Shown here: piece by piece, positions 34,443 through 43,984 of the stretch
Layout of the letters: every line of letters starts with the position of its first letter
Position numbering within the stretch: position 1 is the first letter of the stretch
Assembly (NCBI RefSeq): GCF_021021415.1
Contig: NZ_JAINWJ010000033.1
Location: 24,814 to 88,813 of the forward strand
Direction: 5' to 3'
DNA length: 64,000 bases
From: Martelella mediterranea
GTDB lineage: Bacteria; Pseudomonadota; Alphaproteobacteria; Rhizobiales; Rhizobiaceae
Position numbers and translations under genes: made by a program
Notes under the pieces: model-generated
Told to the model about the DNA's origin: nothing
The model's database searches: none
Seen by the model: the letters and a program-made list of their open reading frames with translations, nothing else

Positions 34443-36146
34443 ATGCACGAATTGACCACCGCCGACGAAACCCGCCTTCGCAAGCTGCGCGGCAATGTGC
34501 CGGTCAATGCAGTGCTGCATGTCTGGCTCAAAGCGGTTCATCCGCATGCGCCAGCAGAGTTGCGGCTTTCGCTGAACGACCGGGTTTTCGGCAATGTGTT
34601 CGTGCAGAATTCCGAGGAATACGAATTCCGGATGTTCTTCATGCCCCATGGCGGAGAGCTGGAATGCGCCTATGACCCGGAAACGACCACGATTTCGGTC
34701 GCCTACTGGTTCACCGACGCCAAGGCGCTGGAAGAAGGCATCACCGTCTTGCGCACCCACGCCGCCAATGCGCCGGCGCCGGCGCCCGGCTCCTATCATT
34801 TCCGTCCGCCCTTCGGCTGGATGAACGATCCGAACGGCTTTGGCCGCTTCAACGGCTCGGCCCATCTGTTTTATCAGCATTATTCGCACGGGCTGAAATG
34901 GAACACGATGCATTGGGGCCATGCGGTCTCGGAGGATTTCCTGCACTGGCGGCATCTGCCGATCTTCCTGTTCCCCTCCGAAGAACTGGTTGCCAAGCCC
35001 GACAAGCGCGGCGGCGCGTTCTCCGGCTCGGCGATCCCGCTGGAAAACTCCGCCGGCGTCCGAGTGTTCTTCACCGAACACATGATCGACCGCGCGCCCG
35101 AGCGCGAAATCCAGATGGTGGCGACCTCGCAATCGCTCATCTTCGCCGGCGCGGCCAAGCCGCTGATCGACACCCGGCCCGAGCTTGAGGGCCTGACGCT
35201 CGATTTCCGCGATCCTTATGTGTTCCGCGGCCCGGACGGCTATTGGAAGATGCTGCTTGGCAGCCGCATGGGTGAGGAGGGCGTCGTGCTGCTCTATCAG
35301 ACCGCCGATGTGACGGCGGCGAGCGGCTGGGAGTTCGTCTCCGTCCTGCATTCGGAGGGCCGGTTCAACACGCAGGTCATCGAATGTCCCTGCCTGCTGC
35401 CGCTCGACGGGCCGGCGGGCGACCCTTCCACCCATTGGGCGCTGATCTGCGGCCTGATGCACAGCCATGACGAGGAAACCGGCCGCAGGAACCTGACGAC
35501 CGCGACCGTCGGCAAGTTCGACGGTACGACATTCACGCCGCATTTCGAGCAGGAACTCGACTTCGTCACCGACAATTACGCCTTCCAGGCCTTTCTCGAC
35601 CAGGGCACGCCGGTGGGCATCGGCTGGCTTGCCAACTGGGCCGATGCCGCCCCCGAGATCGATTTCCCGACGGCGATGACGCTGCCGCGCAACCTCGTCT
35701 ACGACGCGGCCGACGACACGCTGCTGACGCCGCCGATCGAGGGCGTGGAAAGCCTCCGCGACCATCTGATAGATGAAACGGCGCTCGCGGCCGGAGAACT
35801 GGTGAGCCTCGAAACCGGGCAGGCCGAGATCGTGATCGATCTCGACGGCCCGACATTCGAACTCGACCTCTATCACAACAATATCGAGATCGTGATCACG
35901 CTGGACGAGGAAGGCCTGAGCCTGGTCTATCGCGATGACGCCGAGAAGCCGACGCCGCGCTATATCGCGCCCGGCGCAAAGCCGAGCCATATCCGGGTGT
36001 TCCTCGATATCGGTTCGGTCGAGGTTTTTGCCGATAATGGCCGCTGGACCGGCACCAAGCGCATCGCCGGCTTCGATCCGGTGCATTCGATGCGGCTGCG
36101 CCACGGCGACGTCCGGTCGGCGAAAGTGTGGGCGCTGGCGCTCTGA
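34443..36146 (+). CDS. Glycoside hydrolase family 32 (fructosidase/sucrose hydrolase)
   Basis: A 567-residue enzyme that cleaves terminal beta-fructosides such as sucrose or levan. The three GH32 catalytic motifs are present: WMNDPNG with nucleophile Asp about residue 129, FRDPYVF, and ECPCLLPL with the acid/base Glu. A C-terminal beta-sandwich domain follows (IRVFLDIGSVEVFADNGRW). There is no signal peptide, so it works inside the cell. About 115 residues precede the catalytic domain, more than in most relatives. ATG 34443 is preferred; an earlier start would add 13 residues. No sugar transporter is adjacent. Confidence 0.93.
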   Translation: MHELTTADETRLRKLRGNVPVNAVLHVWLKAVHPHAPAELRLSLNDRVFGNVFVQNSEEYEFRMFFMPHGGELECAYDPETTTISVAYWFTDAKALEEGITVLRTHAANAPAPAPGSYHFRPPFGWMNDPNGFGRFNGSAHLFYQHYSHGLKWNTMHWGHAVSEDFLHWRHLPIFLFPSEELVAKPDKRGGAFSGSAIPLENSAGVRVFFTEHMIDRAPEREIQMVATSQSLIFAGAAKPLIDTRPELEGLTLDFRDPYVFRGPDGYWKMLLGSRMGEEGVVLLYQTADVTAASGWEFVSVLHSEGRFNTQVIECPCLLPLDGPAGDPSTHWALICGLMHSHDEETGRRNLTTATVGKFDGTTFTPHFEQELDFVTDNYAFQAFLDQGTPVGIGWLANWADAAPEIDFPTAMTLPRNLVYDAADDTLLTPPIEGVESLRDHLIDETALAAGELVSLETGQAEIVIDLDGPTFELDLYHNNIEIVITLDEEGLSLVYRDDAEKPTPRYIAPGAKPSHIRVFLDIGSVEVFADNGRWTGTKRIAGFDPVHSMRLRHGDVRSAKVWALAL

Positions 36147-36169
36147 GGAATGGGCGGAGAGCGCTTTTG

Positions 36170-36967
36170 CTACGCCAGCATCAGCTGATCGTCGTCGATC
36201 TCCGTGCCGGCCGCGCGGCCGAAGCGTTCCAGCAGGTCGGAGACCTTCAGCTTCGAGCGCTCCTCGCCGGAAATGTCGAGCACGATCTGACCGGCATTCA
36301 TCATCAGGGTGCGGGAGCCATAGGCCAGCGCGTCCTTCATCGAATGGGTCACCATCAGCGTGGTCAGCCGGCTTTCCCCGGCGATCTCGGCCGAAAGCGT
36401 CAGCACCTTGTGAGCGGCCGAGGGGTCGAGGGCTGCGGTATGTTCGTCAAGCACCAGGATCTTCATCGGCAAGAGCGTCGCCATCAGCAGGCTGACGGCC
36501 TGGCGCTGGCCGCCCGAAAGCGCGCCGATCGGCGTTGCCATGCGGTGCTCGAGGCCGAGGCCGAGCTTTTCGAGATGCTCGGCGAACATCTGCTTCTGGC
36601 CGCGCTTGCCGAGCGCGAGGGCGAGACCCCGTTTCTTGCCGCGCGCGGCGGCGAGCGCCAGATTTTCCTCGATCGACAGCGACGAGCAGGTGCCGAGCCG
36701 GGGCTCCTGAAACACCCGGCCGACAAGGCGGGCACGCTTGGCGGCTGGCCAGTTGGTGACGTCGTTGCCGGCGAGATGGATCGTGCCGGTATCGGGCTTC
36801 GCCGTGCCGACGACGGTGGAAAGCAGCGTCGACTTGCCCGCCCCGTTGGAGCCGATCACGGTGACGAATTCGCCTTCCGCGATATCGAGCGAAATGCCGC
36901 GCAGCGCCCGCACTTCAGTCGCGGTTCCGGCATTGAAGGTGATGTGGATATCGGAGAGTTTCAGCAT
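36170..36967 (-). CDS. ABC transporter ATP-binding protein (PF04392-type system)
   Basis: A 265-residue ATPase with Walker A GSNGAGKST, Q-loop FQEPRLG, signature LSGGQRQAVSLLMATL and Walker B ILVLDEHTAALDP. His replaces the usual Pro after the Walker B Glu, which is common in this subfamily. It belongs to the binding-protein-dependent importers often labelled tryptophan/tyrosine-type, though the substrate is unproven. It is the last of three minus-strand genes and overlaps the permease start by one base. Confidence 0.93.
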   Translation of the reverse strand: MLKLSDIHITFNAGTATEVRALRGISLDIAEGEFVTVIGSNGAGKSTLLSTVVGTAKPDTGTIHLAGNDVTNWPAAKRARLVGRVFQEPRLGTCSSLSIEENLALAAARGKKRGLALALGKRGQKQMFAEHLEKLGLGLEHRMATPIGALSGGQRQAVSLLMATLLPMKILVLDEHTAALDPSAAHKVLTLSAEIAGESRLTTLMVTHSMKDALAYGSRTLMMNAGQIVLDISGEERSKLKVSDLLERFGRAAGTEIDDDQLMLA

Positions 36968-37905
36968 CAGTCCTGCCCTTCGTCCGGTTGCTGCGCGCCG
37001 CGCACGAGGCGGAAGTTGAACATCGACTTGCGCCCCTTCTTGCCGCGGCTCTGCGACAGCACCACGGCGACGGCGACCACGATCGCGGTGATCAGGTTCA
37101 GATCCTGCGGGCGAATGCCGATGAAGCCGGCCGACAGCGCAAACGCGATGAACAGGCGATAGACGACCGCGCCGATAACGCAGCCAAGCGTTGCCAGAAA
37201 CACCGTGCGCCGGCCGAGAATGGCCTCGCCGATGATCAGCGCCGCAAGACCGGTGACGATGGTGCCGACGCCCATGGTGACGTCCGCTACCCCTTGCATC
37301 TGCGCAAACAGCGAGCCCGCGAGCGCGCAGAGCGCATTGGCGATCGACATGCCGAGCAGCGTCATCGCGCCATTGCGGATGCCTTGCGCCTCCGCCATGG
37401 CCGGGTTTTCGCCCGAGGCGCGAAGGCCGAGGCCGATCTCGGTCTTCAGGAACCAGTCGATGATGAATTTGGCGCCGATGGCGATGATCAGCAGCAGGAT
37501 CGTGTTACTCCACAGCCCCGCGCCCACGAGATCTTCAAAGCGGGAAAACACCGTGTCCTGGCCGTAGACCGGCAGGTTCGGCCGTCCCATGATGCGAAGA
37601 TTGATCGAAAACAGCGCGACCATCGACAGGATGCCGGCGAGCAGGTTCATGATGCCGAAGCGGACATTCAGGAGGCCGGTGACGAAGCCGGCGGCCGCGC
37701 CAGCGAGCAGACCGAAAAACGTCGCGATGAAGGGATCGATGCCGTGAATGATGGCGGCGGCGGAAACCGCCGCGCCGAGAGGAAAACTCCCATCCACCGT
37801 CAGGTCCGGAAAGTCCAGAACCCTGAATGACATGAAAATGCTCAACGCCACGAGGGCGAAGAGCAGGCCGGTCTCAAACGCGCCGGCGAGTGCGAAAAGC
37901 GTCAT
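36967..37905 (-). CDS. ABC transporter permease (PF04392-type system)
   Basis: A 312-residue inner-membrane protein with eight or more hydrophobic segments, of the branched-chain-amino-acid permease-like family (LSIFMSFRVLDFPDLTVDGSF near the start; GLGLRASGENPAMAEAQGI as the cytoplasmic ATPase-docking loop). It ends in an Arg/Lys-rich tail. Two bases separate it from the binding-protein gene and one base overlaps the ATPase gene. Confidence 0.93.
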   Translation of the reverse strand: MTLFALAGAFETGLLFALVALSIFMSFRVLDFPDLTVDGSFPLGAAVSAAAIIHGIDPFIATFFGLLAGAAAGFVTGLLNVRFGIMNLLAGILSMVALFSINLRIMGRPNLPVYGQDTVFSRFEDLVGAGLWSNTILLLIIAIGAKFIIDWFLKTEIGLGLRASGENPAMAEAQGIRNGAMTLLGMSIANALCALAGSLFAQMQGVADVTMGVGTIVTGLAALIIGEAILGRRTVFLATLGCVIGAVVYRLFIAFALSAGFIGIRPQDLNLITAIVVAVAVVLSQSRGKKGRKSMFNFRLVRGAQQPDEGQD

Positions 37906-37907
37906 GT

Positions 37908-38882
37908 TTATTCGATGACCTTCTTGGCGCTGTCAACGACGTCGGCCGGAACCTCGATGCCCATGGCCTTGGCCGCCTTGAGGTTCAGGAACAGGTCCTG
38001 ATTGCCGGGAACGACGACCGGAATATCGGCAACCGCCGTGCCTTCGAGGATCTGGGCGATCATGCCGCCGGTGACCGTGCCCATTTCGGCATAGTTGAAG
38101 CCAAGGGCCGCGACCGCGCCGCGTTCGACGGAATCGGTGTCTGTGGTGAAGACGGGCAGCTTGGCGCGCTCCCCGACGGTCACGATCGCCTCCAGCACCG
38201 AGATCACCGAATTGTCGGTCGGCAGCAGGATGGCGTCGGCCTTGCCCACGAGGTTGCGGGCCGCATCCGGCACCATGGTCGACTGGGCGGCGGGGCTTTC
38301 GACGACGGTCAGGCCGAGTTCGGCGGCGCCGGCCTTGATGTCATCGACCTGCACCACCGAGTTGGCTTCACCCGGATTATAGATCACGCCGATGGTCTTC
38401 ACGCCCGGAACCAGCTTCTGGATCAGCTCCAGCGCCGGCTTCGGCGGCTGCTTGTCGGAGGTGCCGGTGATGTTGGCTTCCGGCTTTTCCGGATTTTCGA
38501 TCAGGCCGGCGGCGACCGGGTCGGTGACGGCGGCGAAAACGACGGGGGTGTCGCCCATGGAATTCTTCAGCGCCTGGGCCGATGGCGTCGAAATGCCGAC
38601 CGCGACGTCCGGCGCGATGCCGGCGAATTCATCGGCGATCTGGCTCTGCGTGGTCATGTTGCCCTGGGCGGAGCGGGCGACGACCTTCAGGTTCTCGCCT
38701 TCCTTGTAGCCCTTTTCGGCGAGGCTCTCGACAATGCCTTCGCGCACGGCGTCAAGGGCGGGGTGTTCCACGATATAGGTGATGGCGACGGTCTTGGTGT
38801 CCTGCGCGACGACCGGCACGGCAAAGCCGGCAAAAGCGGCGATCGCCGCGGTGGCGAACACCGTTTTCTTGAAGTTGAGCAT
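37908..38882 (-). CDS. ABC transporter substrate-binding protein (PF04392)
   Basis: A 324-residue periplasmic protein with a signal peptide (1–26, cleavage near VVAQDT). The mature part has the two-lobed PF04392 pattern: TYIVEHPALDAVREGIVESL, VVFAAVTDPVAAGLIENP, TIGVIYNPGEANSV, LPTDNSVISVLEAI. Relatives are loosely called tryptophan/tyrosine-binding but ligands vary. First gene of the three-gene importer operon. High confidence for family, low for ligand. Confidence 0.93.
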   Translation of the reverse strand: MLNFKKTVFATAAIAAFAGFAVPVVAQDTKTVAITYIVEHPALDAVREGIVESLAEKGYKEGENLKVVARSAQGNMTTQSQIADEFAGIAPDVAVGISTPSAQALKNSMGDTPVVFAAVTDPVAAGLIENPEKPEANITGTSDKQPPKPALELIQKLVPGVKTIGVIYNPGEANSVVQVDDIKAGAAELGLTVVESPAAQSTMVPDAARNLVGKADAILLPTDNSVISVLEAIVTVGERAKLPVFTTDTDSVERGAVAALGFNYAEMGTVTGGMIAQILEGTAVADIPVVVPGNQDLFLNLKAAKAMGIEVPADVVDSAKKVIE

Positions 38883-39053
38883 TTCGAAACCCCCTGTCAG
38901 GATTGTTCTTAGCGCGATGTGATCACGCGCGGCAGTTTGGCCTGTGCCAAAGCGCCGGTCAACGCCGGAACGTCGCCGCCCGCGACTTTATTTGCCGGCG
39001 CTGCCGGCGGGTCCCCTGCCGCGCCGGCTCGCGTTTGCCGATGCCGTGGCCCG

Positions 39054-39425
39054 TCAGGTGATCTGCAGCGAACCCTCGGCGTTCATCAGAAGATCGATCA
39101 CATCGGGCGCGGTGATGATCTCGTAGGCGGGGTCCATCTCTTCCGCGCTCATGCCGTTATGCTTCATACAGGCGCCGCAGATCGCGATCTTTCCGCCGGC
39201 TGTTCGGTATTTCTCAAGCAGGTCTGACACCGGCTCGAACGGCGCGCCGATATCGATGCCGTCGGTCGCGCCGGGCTTGCCGAGTTCCACGGCCTCGACC
39301 ATCAGGATGATCGTGGCGCTATGCCCCTTCGCCAGCGCGTTGAGCGCCATGGTGAAGGCGACGGTCACCTTGTTCGGGTTGGACGTGCCGTCGAATATCG
39401 TTGCAACAAAAGCTGTGGTTTGCAT
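39054..39425 (-). CDS. DsrE-family protein
   Basis: A 123-residue protein of the DsrE/peroxiredoxin-like small sulfur-transfer fold: AFVATIFDGTSNPNKVTVAFTMALNAL at the start and a conserved Cys pair region GGKIAICGACMKHNGM, with Cys as the likely active residue. Members carry persulfide or act as accessory sulfur proteins; the specific role is unknown. ATG 39425 has a strong AGGAGG ribosome site at 8-base spacing. Divergent from ung. Confidence 0.87.
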   Translation of the reverse strand: MQTTAFVATIFDGTSNPNKVTVAFTMALNALAKGHSATIILMVEAVELGKPGATDGIDIGAPFEPVSDLLEKYRTAGGKIAICGACMKHNGMSAEEMDPAYEIITAPDVIDLLMNAEGSLQIT

Positions 39426-39542
39426 GTTGGGGCCTCCTTCTGCCTCTATTGGAATTGGTGAGGCGTCGTTGCTATACAAGTGCGACAATTGTCGCAGGCG
39501 GTTGCGGCCGCCGGGCGAGAAACGAACAGGAGGTAGCGGAGC

Positions 39543-40238
39543 ATGGGCGAAGTCAGACTCGAGCCGGGCTGGAAGGAGAAACTTCAACCGGAATTCGAAA
39601 GCGCCTACATGGCCGGCCTCAGATCCTTTCTCGTCGATGAGAAGAAAAACGGGCAGGTCGTCTTTCCCAAAGGCGAGGAATATTTCCGCGCGCTCGACCT
39701 GACCCCGCTCGACCGGGTGAAGGTCGTCATCCTCGGGCAGGATCCCTATCACGGGCCGGGACAGGCGCACGGACTCTGCTTTTCGGTGCGTCCGGGCGTG
39801 CGCACGCCGCCCTCGCTGGTCAATATCTACAAGGAGCTTGCCGCCGATGTCGGGTTTCAGAAGGTCGATCACGGCTTTCTGGAGCACTGGGCAAAGCAGG
39901 GCGTCCTGCTCTTGAACTCGGTGCTGACCGTGCGCCAGGCCGCCGCCGCCTCCCATCGCGGCAAGGGCTGGGAGGAGTTCACCGACGCCGTGATCCGCAT
40001 CGTCAACGATGAGTGCCCGCATGTCGTGTTCATCCTGTGGGGCGCCTATGCGCAGAAGAAGGCGAGCTTTGTTGATAGAAGCCGACATCTGGTGCTGAAA
40101 TCCCCGCATCCCTCGCCGCTTTCGGCCCATAACGGCTTTTTCGGCTGCCGGCATTTTTCCAAGGCCAACCAGTTCCTGCTCGAACAGGGCATCGAGCCGA
40201 TCGACTGGCAATTGCCGAAAGATCCCGGAGAAAGTTGA
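39543..40238 (+). CDS. ung: Uracil-DNA glycosylase
   Basis: A 231-residue family-1 UDG that removes uracil from DNA to start base-excision repair. The catalytic water-activating loop [18 protein letters not shown], the [10 protein letters not shown] segment and the DNA-intercalation loop HPSPLSAH are all intact. ATG 39543 follows an AGGAGG ribosome site. It is monocistronic or followed by the aldehyde dehydrogenase after a 89-base gap. High confidence. Confidence 0.98.
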   Translation: MGEVRLEPGWKEKLQPEFESAYMAGLRSFLVDEKKNGQVVFPKGEEYFRALDLTPLDRVKVVILGQDPYHGPGQAHGLCFSVRPGVRTPPSLVNIYKELAADVGFQKVDHGFLEHWAKQGVLLLNSVLTVRQAAAASHRGKGWEEFTDAVIRIVNDECPHVVFILWGAYAQKKASFVDRSRHLVLKSPHPSPLSAHNGFFGCRHFSKANQFLLEQGIEPIDWQLPKDPGES

Positions 40239-40327
40239 AGAGGCGGCGCTTGCCGAGCCGTGACCTTCAACACATTTATGCGCTATAGACGGCGCGATGG
40301 CGCAGCATGCAATTTACGGAGATACCG

Positions 40328-41755
40328 ATGTCCCACCACAGAAAATTCTTCATCGACGGCGCCTGGGTCGAACCGGACGGGCAGGACACACTCGACGTCA
40401 TCAATCCGGCGACCGAGGAGGTCGTCACCGCGATCGCGCTCGGCCAGGCATCGGATGTCGACAAGGCGGTGGCTGCCGCGCGCCGCGCCTTCGAGAGCTT
40501 CTCGCTTACCACGCGCGAGGAGCGCCTGGCGCTTCTGGAGCGCGTGCTGGAATGCTACCGGGCCCGCGCCGACGATCTGGTCGAGGCTGTCATGAGCGAA
40601 ATGGGCGCGCCGCTGAAGCTTGCGCGCAGCGCCCAGGTTCCCGTCGGCGCCTCCCATATCAGCAATACCCGCAAGGCGCTGGAGAGTTTCGAGTTCTCCG
40701 AGGAGCGCAACAAGGGGCTGATCGTGCGTGAGCCGATCGGCGTCTGCGCCCTGATCACGCCGTGGAACTGGCCACTCAACCAGATCGCGGCCAAGGTCGC
40801 GCCGGCGCTCGCCACCGGCTGCACCGTGGTGCTGAAGCCTTCCGAAATCGCGCCGCTCTCGGCGATCATCTTCGCCGAGATCATGGAGGAAGCCGGCGTT
40901 CCGCCCGGCGTCTTCAACCTCGTCAACGGCACCGGCCCCGATGTCGGCCAGGTCATGGCCGGCCACGAGGACGTCGACATGGTCTCCTTCACCGGCTCCA
41001 CCCGCGCCGGCATCATCGTCGCGAAGACCGCCGCCGACACGGTCAAGCGCGTCTGCCAGGAGCTAGGCGGCAAGTCGCCGAACATCGTGCTGGAGGATGC
41101 CGACTTCGAAAAGGCGGTGGCCGGCGGTGTGCGCTCCTGCTTCCAGAACTCCGGCCAGTCCTGCGACGCGCCGACGCGCATGCTGGTACCCGCCGCAAGG
41201 CATGACGAGGCGCTGGAGATCGCCAGAAAAACCGCGCTGACGCTCAAGGTCGGCGACCCGCGCGCGGAAGACACCGATCTCGGCCCGGTCGTCAGCCGCC
41301 AGCAATATGACAAGATCCAGGGGCTTATCGAAACGGCGATATCCGAGGGCGCGACCGTTGCCGTCGGCGGCCCCGGCCGTCCGGACGGCATCAATCACGG
41401 CTACTACGTAAAACCCACCGTTTTCGGCCATGTCGACAACACCATGACGATCGCCCGCGAGGAAGTCTTCGGACCGGTGCTGTCGGTGCTGTCCTATCAG
41501 AGCGAGGAAGAAGCGATCGCGATCGCCAACGACACGCCCTATGGCCTTGCCGCCTATGTGCAATCAAGCGATCTCGACCATGCCCGCAAGGTCGCGGCGC
41601 GCCTGCGCGCCGGCAATGTCACGATCAACGATCCGGACTGGGACACCGCCATTCCCTTCGGCGGCTACAAGCAATCCGGCAATGGCCGCGAATTCGCCGA
41701 CTGGGGCATGGAGGATTTTCTGGAAATCAAGGGGATACGCGGCTACACGGCTTAA
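40328..41755 (+). CDS. Aldehyde dehydrogenase family protein
   Basis: A 475-residue NAD(P)-dependent enzyme. Seen are the nucleotide site VCALITPWNWPLNQI, VSFTGSTRAG, the catalytic Glu in QELGGKSPNIVLEDAD, and the catalytic Cys in NSGQSCDAPTRMLV. The usual Gly after the active Cys region is replaced by Asp-Ala, a feature of a subset of relatives. The aldehyde is not known. ATG 40328 has GGAG at good spacing; the ATG at 40307 does not. A hairpin at 41831–41852 (TGCCCGGCC/GGTCGGGCA) may end its message. Confidence 0.93.
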   Translation: MSHHRKFFIDGAWVEPDGQDTLDVINPATEEVVTAIALGQASDVDKAVAAARRAFESFSLTTREERLALLERVLECYRARADDLVEAVMSEMGAPLKLARSAQVPVGASHISNTRKALESFEFSEERNKGLIVREPIGVCALITPWNWPLNQIAAKVAPALATGCTVVLKPSEIAPLSAIIFAEIMEEAGVPPGVFNLVNGTGPDVGQVMAGHEDVDMVSFTGSTRAGIIVAKTAADTVKRVCQELGGKSPNIVLEDADFEKAVAGGVRSCFQNSGQSCDAPTRMLVPAARHDEALEIARKTALTLKVGDPRAEDTDLGPVVSRQQYDKIQGLIETAISEGATVAVGGPGRPDGINHGYYVKPTVFGHVDNTMTIAREEVFGPVLSVLSYQSEEEAIAIANDTPYGLAAYVQSSDLDHARKVAARLRAGNVTINDPDWDTAIPFGGYKQSGNGREFADWGMEDFLEIKGIRGYTA

Positions 41756-41894
41756 AATTCCCCGCGAAACCGCTACATTGGAGCGTATCGCCGTCCGCAA
41801 TTGCGGATGCGCGGAAGACGAAAGATCGCATGCCCGGCCTGACGGTCGGGCATCAGTACAATAACGGCTCATGGCAGGTCTCGGAGGCGGTTTC

Positions 41895-42284
41895 ATGAAA
41901 AAGAGCATCAACCCAAATGGCGTGCGCAAACCCTTCGGAAATTACAGCCACGGGCTTTACGTGCCGCCCGGCGCGGGGCTGCTGGTCACCTCCGGCCAAC
42001 TCGGCATCGGCGCGGACGAGGTGATCCCGCGTTCGGTCAAGGGACAGGCCGAGCTCTGTTTCGAGGCGATCGGCAAGATCCTCGCGGAAGCCGATATGGG
42101 CTTCGAGGACGTGATCCGCATCAACGGCTATGTGACGATGCGCGAGGATTTCCCGGCCTATATGGACGTGCGGGACCGGTTCATTTCCGATCCCCTGCCC
42201 GTCTCCACGCTGCTGATCGTCTCCGGCTTCACCCGCGCCGAGTTTCTGGTCGAGGTCGAGGTGACGGCGGCGAAGGTTCCGTAA
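41895..42284 (+). CDS. RidA-family protein
   Basis: A 129-residue Rid-fold protein: YSHGLYVPPGAGLLVTSGQLGIG, then GFEDVIRINGYVTMREDFPAYMDVRDRF, and a C-terminus FTRAEFLVEVEVTAAKV with the Arg-Glu region. True RidA hydrolyses reactive enamines and imines made by PLP enzymes; an Arg is present near the expected place, so activity is possible. ATG 41895 is preferred because GGAGG lies 8 bases upstream; ATG 41871 does not have this. It is convergent with kdgK. Confidence 0.9.
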   Translation: MKKSINPNGVRKPFGNYSHGLYVPPGAGLLVTSGQLGIGADEVIPRSVKGQAELCFEAIGKILAEADMGFEDVIRINGYVTMREDFPAYMDVRDRFISDPLPVSTLLIVSGFTRAEFLVEVEVTAAKVP

Positions 42285-42323
42285 AAACGGCTTACCGTCA
42301 GACCTGAAACGCAGATATTCCCC

Positions 42324-43229
42324 TCACGCAGTCGCGTCAGCCACGAGCGCTCCGCGCGCGGCAATAACGCGGGCGGAAAGAGCGGCGGCCCGGCTGATGG
42401 CGTCGGAGAGACTTTCGCCCCGCGCAAGCGCCGCGATCAAGCCGGCATTGAAACTGTCACCCGCCGCCGTGGTGTCGACCACCTCCCTGGCGGGTTTCGG
42501 CTGGAAGGTGATCGCGCCCTCTGCTCCGGACCGGGCATGAATCATATCGACGCCGTTCTTGACCACCACCGTCTCCGCGCCGCGCGCGCGATAGCGGGCG
42601 ATCGTGGCCTCGGGATTGTCATCGCCGAATATCGCGCCATCCTCGTCAAACGAGGGCAGCACCATGTCGCTGACCTCGGCGGCCTTCATAATGGTTTCCG
42701 CCATCACCTCGCGCGAGGGCCAGAGCCTCAGGCGCATATTGGGATCGAAGGCGATCACCGCGCCCGCCTTTCGGGCCTCGGCCAGCACGTCCAGCAGCGT
42801 GCCACGATCGGCCTCGTCGACAATCGCCATGGTGATGCCGGAAAACAGGATTAGGTCCCTGCCCCGCACCGCCGCCTCAAGCGCTTCGCGATCGGCAGCA
42901 AGCCGCTTGGCGGCGGACTGGCCGCGCCAGTAGGAAAACGAGCGTTCGCCATCCTTCAGCGCGATCATGTAGAGGCCGACCGTGCGCTCCTCGATCCGGC
43001 GGATGCAGCCGGTCCCAACGCCCGACCGCTCCATGAAATCGAGCATTTCGCCGGAGACGGCATCCGTGCCGACGGCGGTGAAATAGTCGACCGTGGCGCC
43101 TTCGGGCAAAAGCTTCGCCAGATACCAGGCGGCGTTGAACGTGTCGCCGGCAAAGCCGCGCGTATAGGCCCCATCGGCGCGCGGGGCCATCTCGACCATG
43201 CATTCGCCGATGCTGAGAATGTTTTTCAT
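42324..43229 (-). CDS. kdgK: 2-keto-3-deoxygluconate kinase (PfkB family)
   Basis: A 301-residue sugar kinase. The N-terminus SIGECMVEMAPR and the PfkB signature 2 VDTTAAGDSFNAGLIAAL, with catalytic Asp, are present. It phosphorylates 2-keto-3-deoxygluconate, the last step of hexuronate breakdown before aldolase cleavage. The assignment to this substrate is supported by the neighbouring gntR and uxaC genes. Its start overlaps the gntR stop by four bases (ATGA), so the two are coupled. Confidence 0.9.
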   Translation of the reverse strand: MKNILSIGECMVEMAPRADGAYTRGFAGDTFNAAWYLAKLLPEGATVDYFTAVGTDAVSGEMLDFMERSGVGTGCIRRIEERTVGLYMIALKDGERSFSYWRGQSAAKRLAADREALEAAVRGRDLILFSGITMAIVDEADRGTLLDVLAEARKAGAVIAFDPNMRLRLWPSREVMAETIMKAAEVSDMVLPSFDEDGAIFGDDNPEATIARYRARGAETVVVKNGVDMIHARSGAEGAITFQPKPAREVVDTTAAGDSFNAGLIAALARGESLSDAISRAAALSARVIAARGALVADATA

Positions 43230-43909
43230 ATCTGTTCCTGATCGAAGAAACCGGGATTGGATTTTTGGATGCGCGCAATGCTGCCAGCGATCCGGGAAAG
43301 GTGATCGCGAATGGCGGAAACGGCGCCATCCACGTTCCGCGCCTTGATCGCGCTGACGATATCGCGATGCTCGGCCAGCGCATCATGAGCGGTGAAAGAC
43401 AATGAGAGCAGCCGGATGCGATCCATATGGGCCTTGTGGTCCCGGATCAGCGCCCACGCATAATCATGCCCCGCCAGCGCGCAAATCCGGCGATGAAGTT
43501 CATCATCGAGGCGGTGAAACCCCATGCGGTCGTCGGCTTCCACTGTCTTTTGCTGGTCGTCGAGCAGAGCGTCGAGCCGGTAGCGATCGGCATTCGCGCC
43601 CATTTCCGCCGCAGCCGCGACGGTGGCCACCTCCAGCGCCGTGCGAATGAAAAGCGCCTGCATCACCGCCGGGACCGATATCGGCGCGACCAGCGTGGCG
43701 CGCTGCGGCCGCACCAGCAGAAACCCCTGCTGCGAAAGCCGATAGAAGGCATCGCGCACCGGCTGGCGCGACACGCCGAGCCTGCGCGCGACCTCGGCTT
43801 CCGAAAGCTTCGTGTCGGGCGGTAGCTCGTTCTCGATGACCTGGCGGTAGAGCCTGTCATAGATCAGGTCGGTCACCGTCTGCCGGGGCTGGTCGATACT
43901 GGCCACCAT
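43226..43909 (-). CDS. GntR/FadR-family regulator of hexuronate genes
   Basis: A 227-residue regulator. The winged helix (residues about 10–75) includes KLSEAEVARRLGVSRQPVRDAF, followed by an all-helical FCD ligand domain with His and Asp metal-type ligands (DDELHRRICALAGHDYAW, then HRDIVSAIKARN). Members of this subfamily respond to hexuronates or keto-deoxy sugars. It lies upstream of kdgK in the same operon and divergent from uxaC; a palindrome in the gap is its likely operator. Confidence 0.92.
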   Translation of the reverse strand: MVASIDQPRQTVTDLIYDRLYRQVIENELPPDTKLSEAEVARRLGVSRQPVRDAFYRLSQQGFLLVRPQRATLVAPISVPAVMQALFIRTALEVATVAAAAEMGANADRYRLDALLDDQQKTVEADDRMGFHRLDDELHRRICALAGHDYAWALIRDHKAHMDRIRLLSLSFTAHDALAEHRDIVSAIKARNVDGAVSAIRDHLSRIAGSIARIQKSNPGFFDQEQI

Positions 43910-43935
43910 GCGGCCTCCGTTGACAACTCTTACAT

Positions 43936-43949
43936 ACTAACATATTAGT
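43936..43949. promoter_or_regulatory. Candidate GntR operator between gntR and uxaC
   Basis: ACTAA-CATA-TTAGT, an inverted repeat with perfect 5-base arms, lies in the AT-rich 75-base gap between the divergent gntR and uxaC genes, 36 bases before the uxaC start. Position and symmetry fit an operator for the dimeric GntR protein controlling both directions. Inferred from symmetry. Confidence 0.5.
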
Positions 43950-43984
43950 TTTAGGGCGAATTGCAATGGGCCAAGGAGCCGCAC

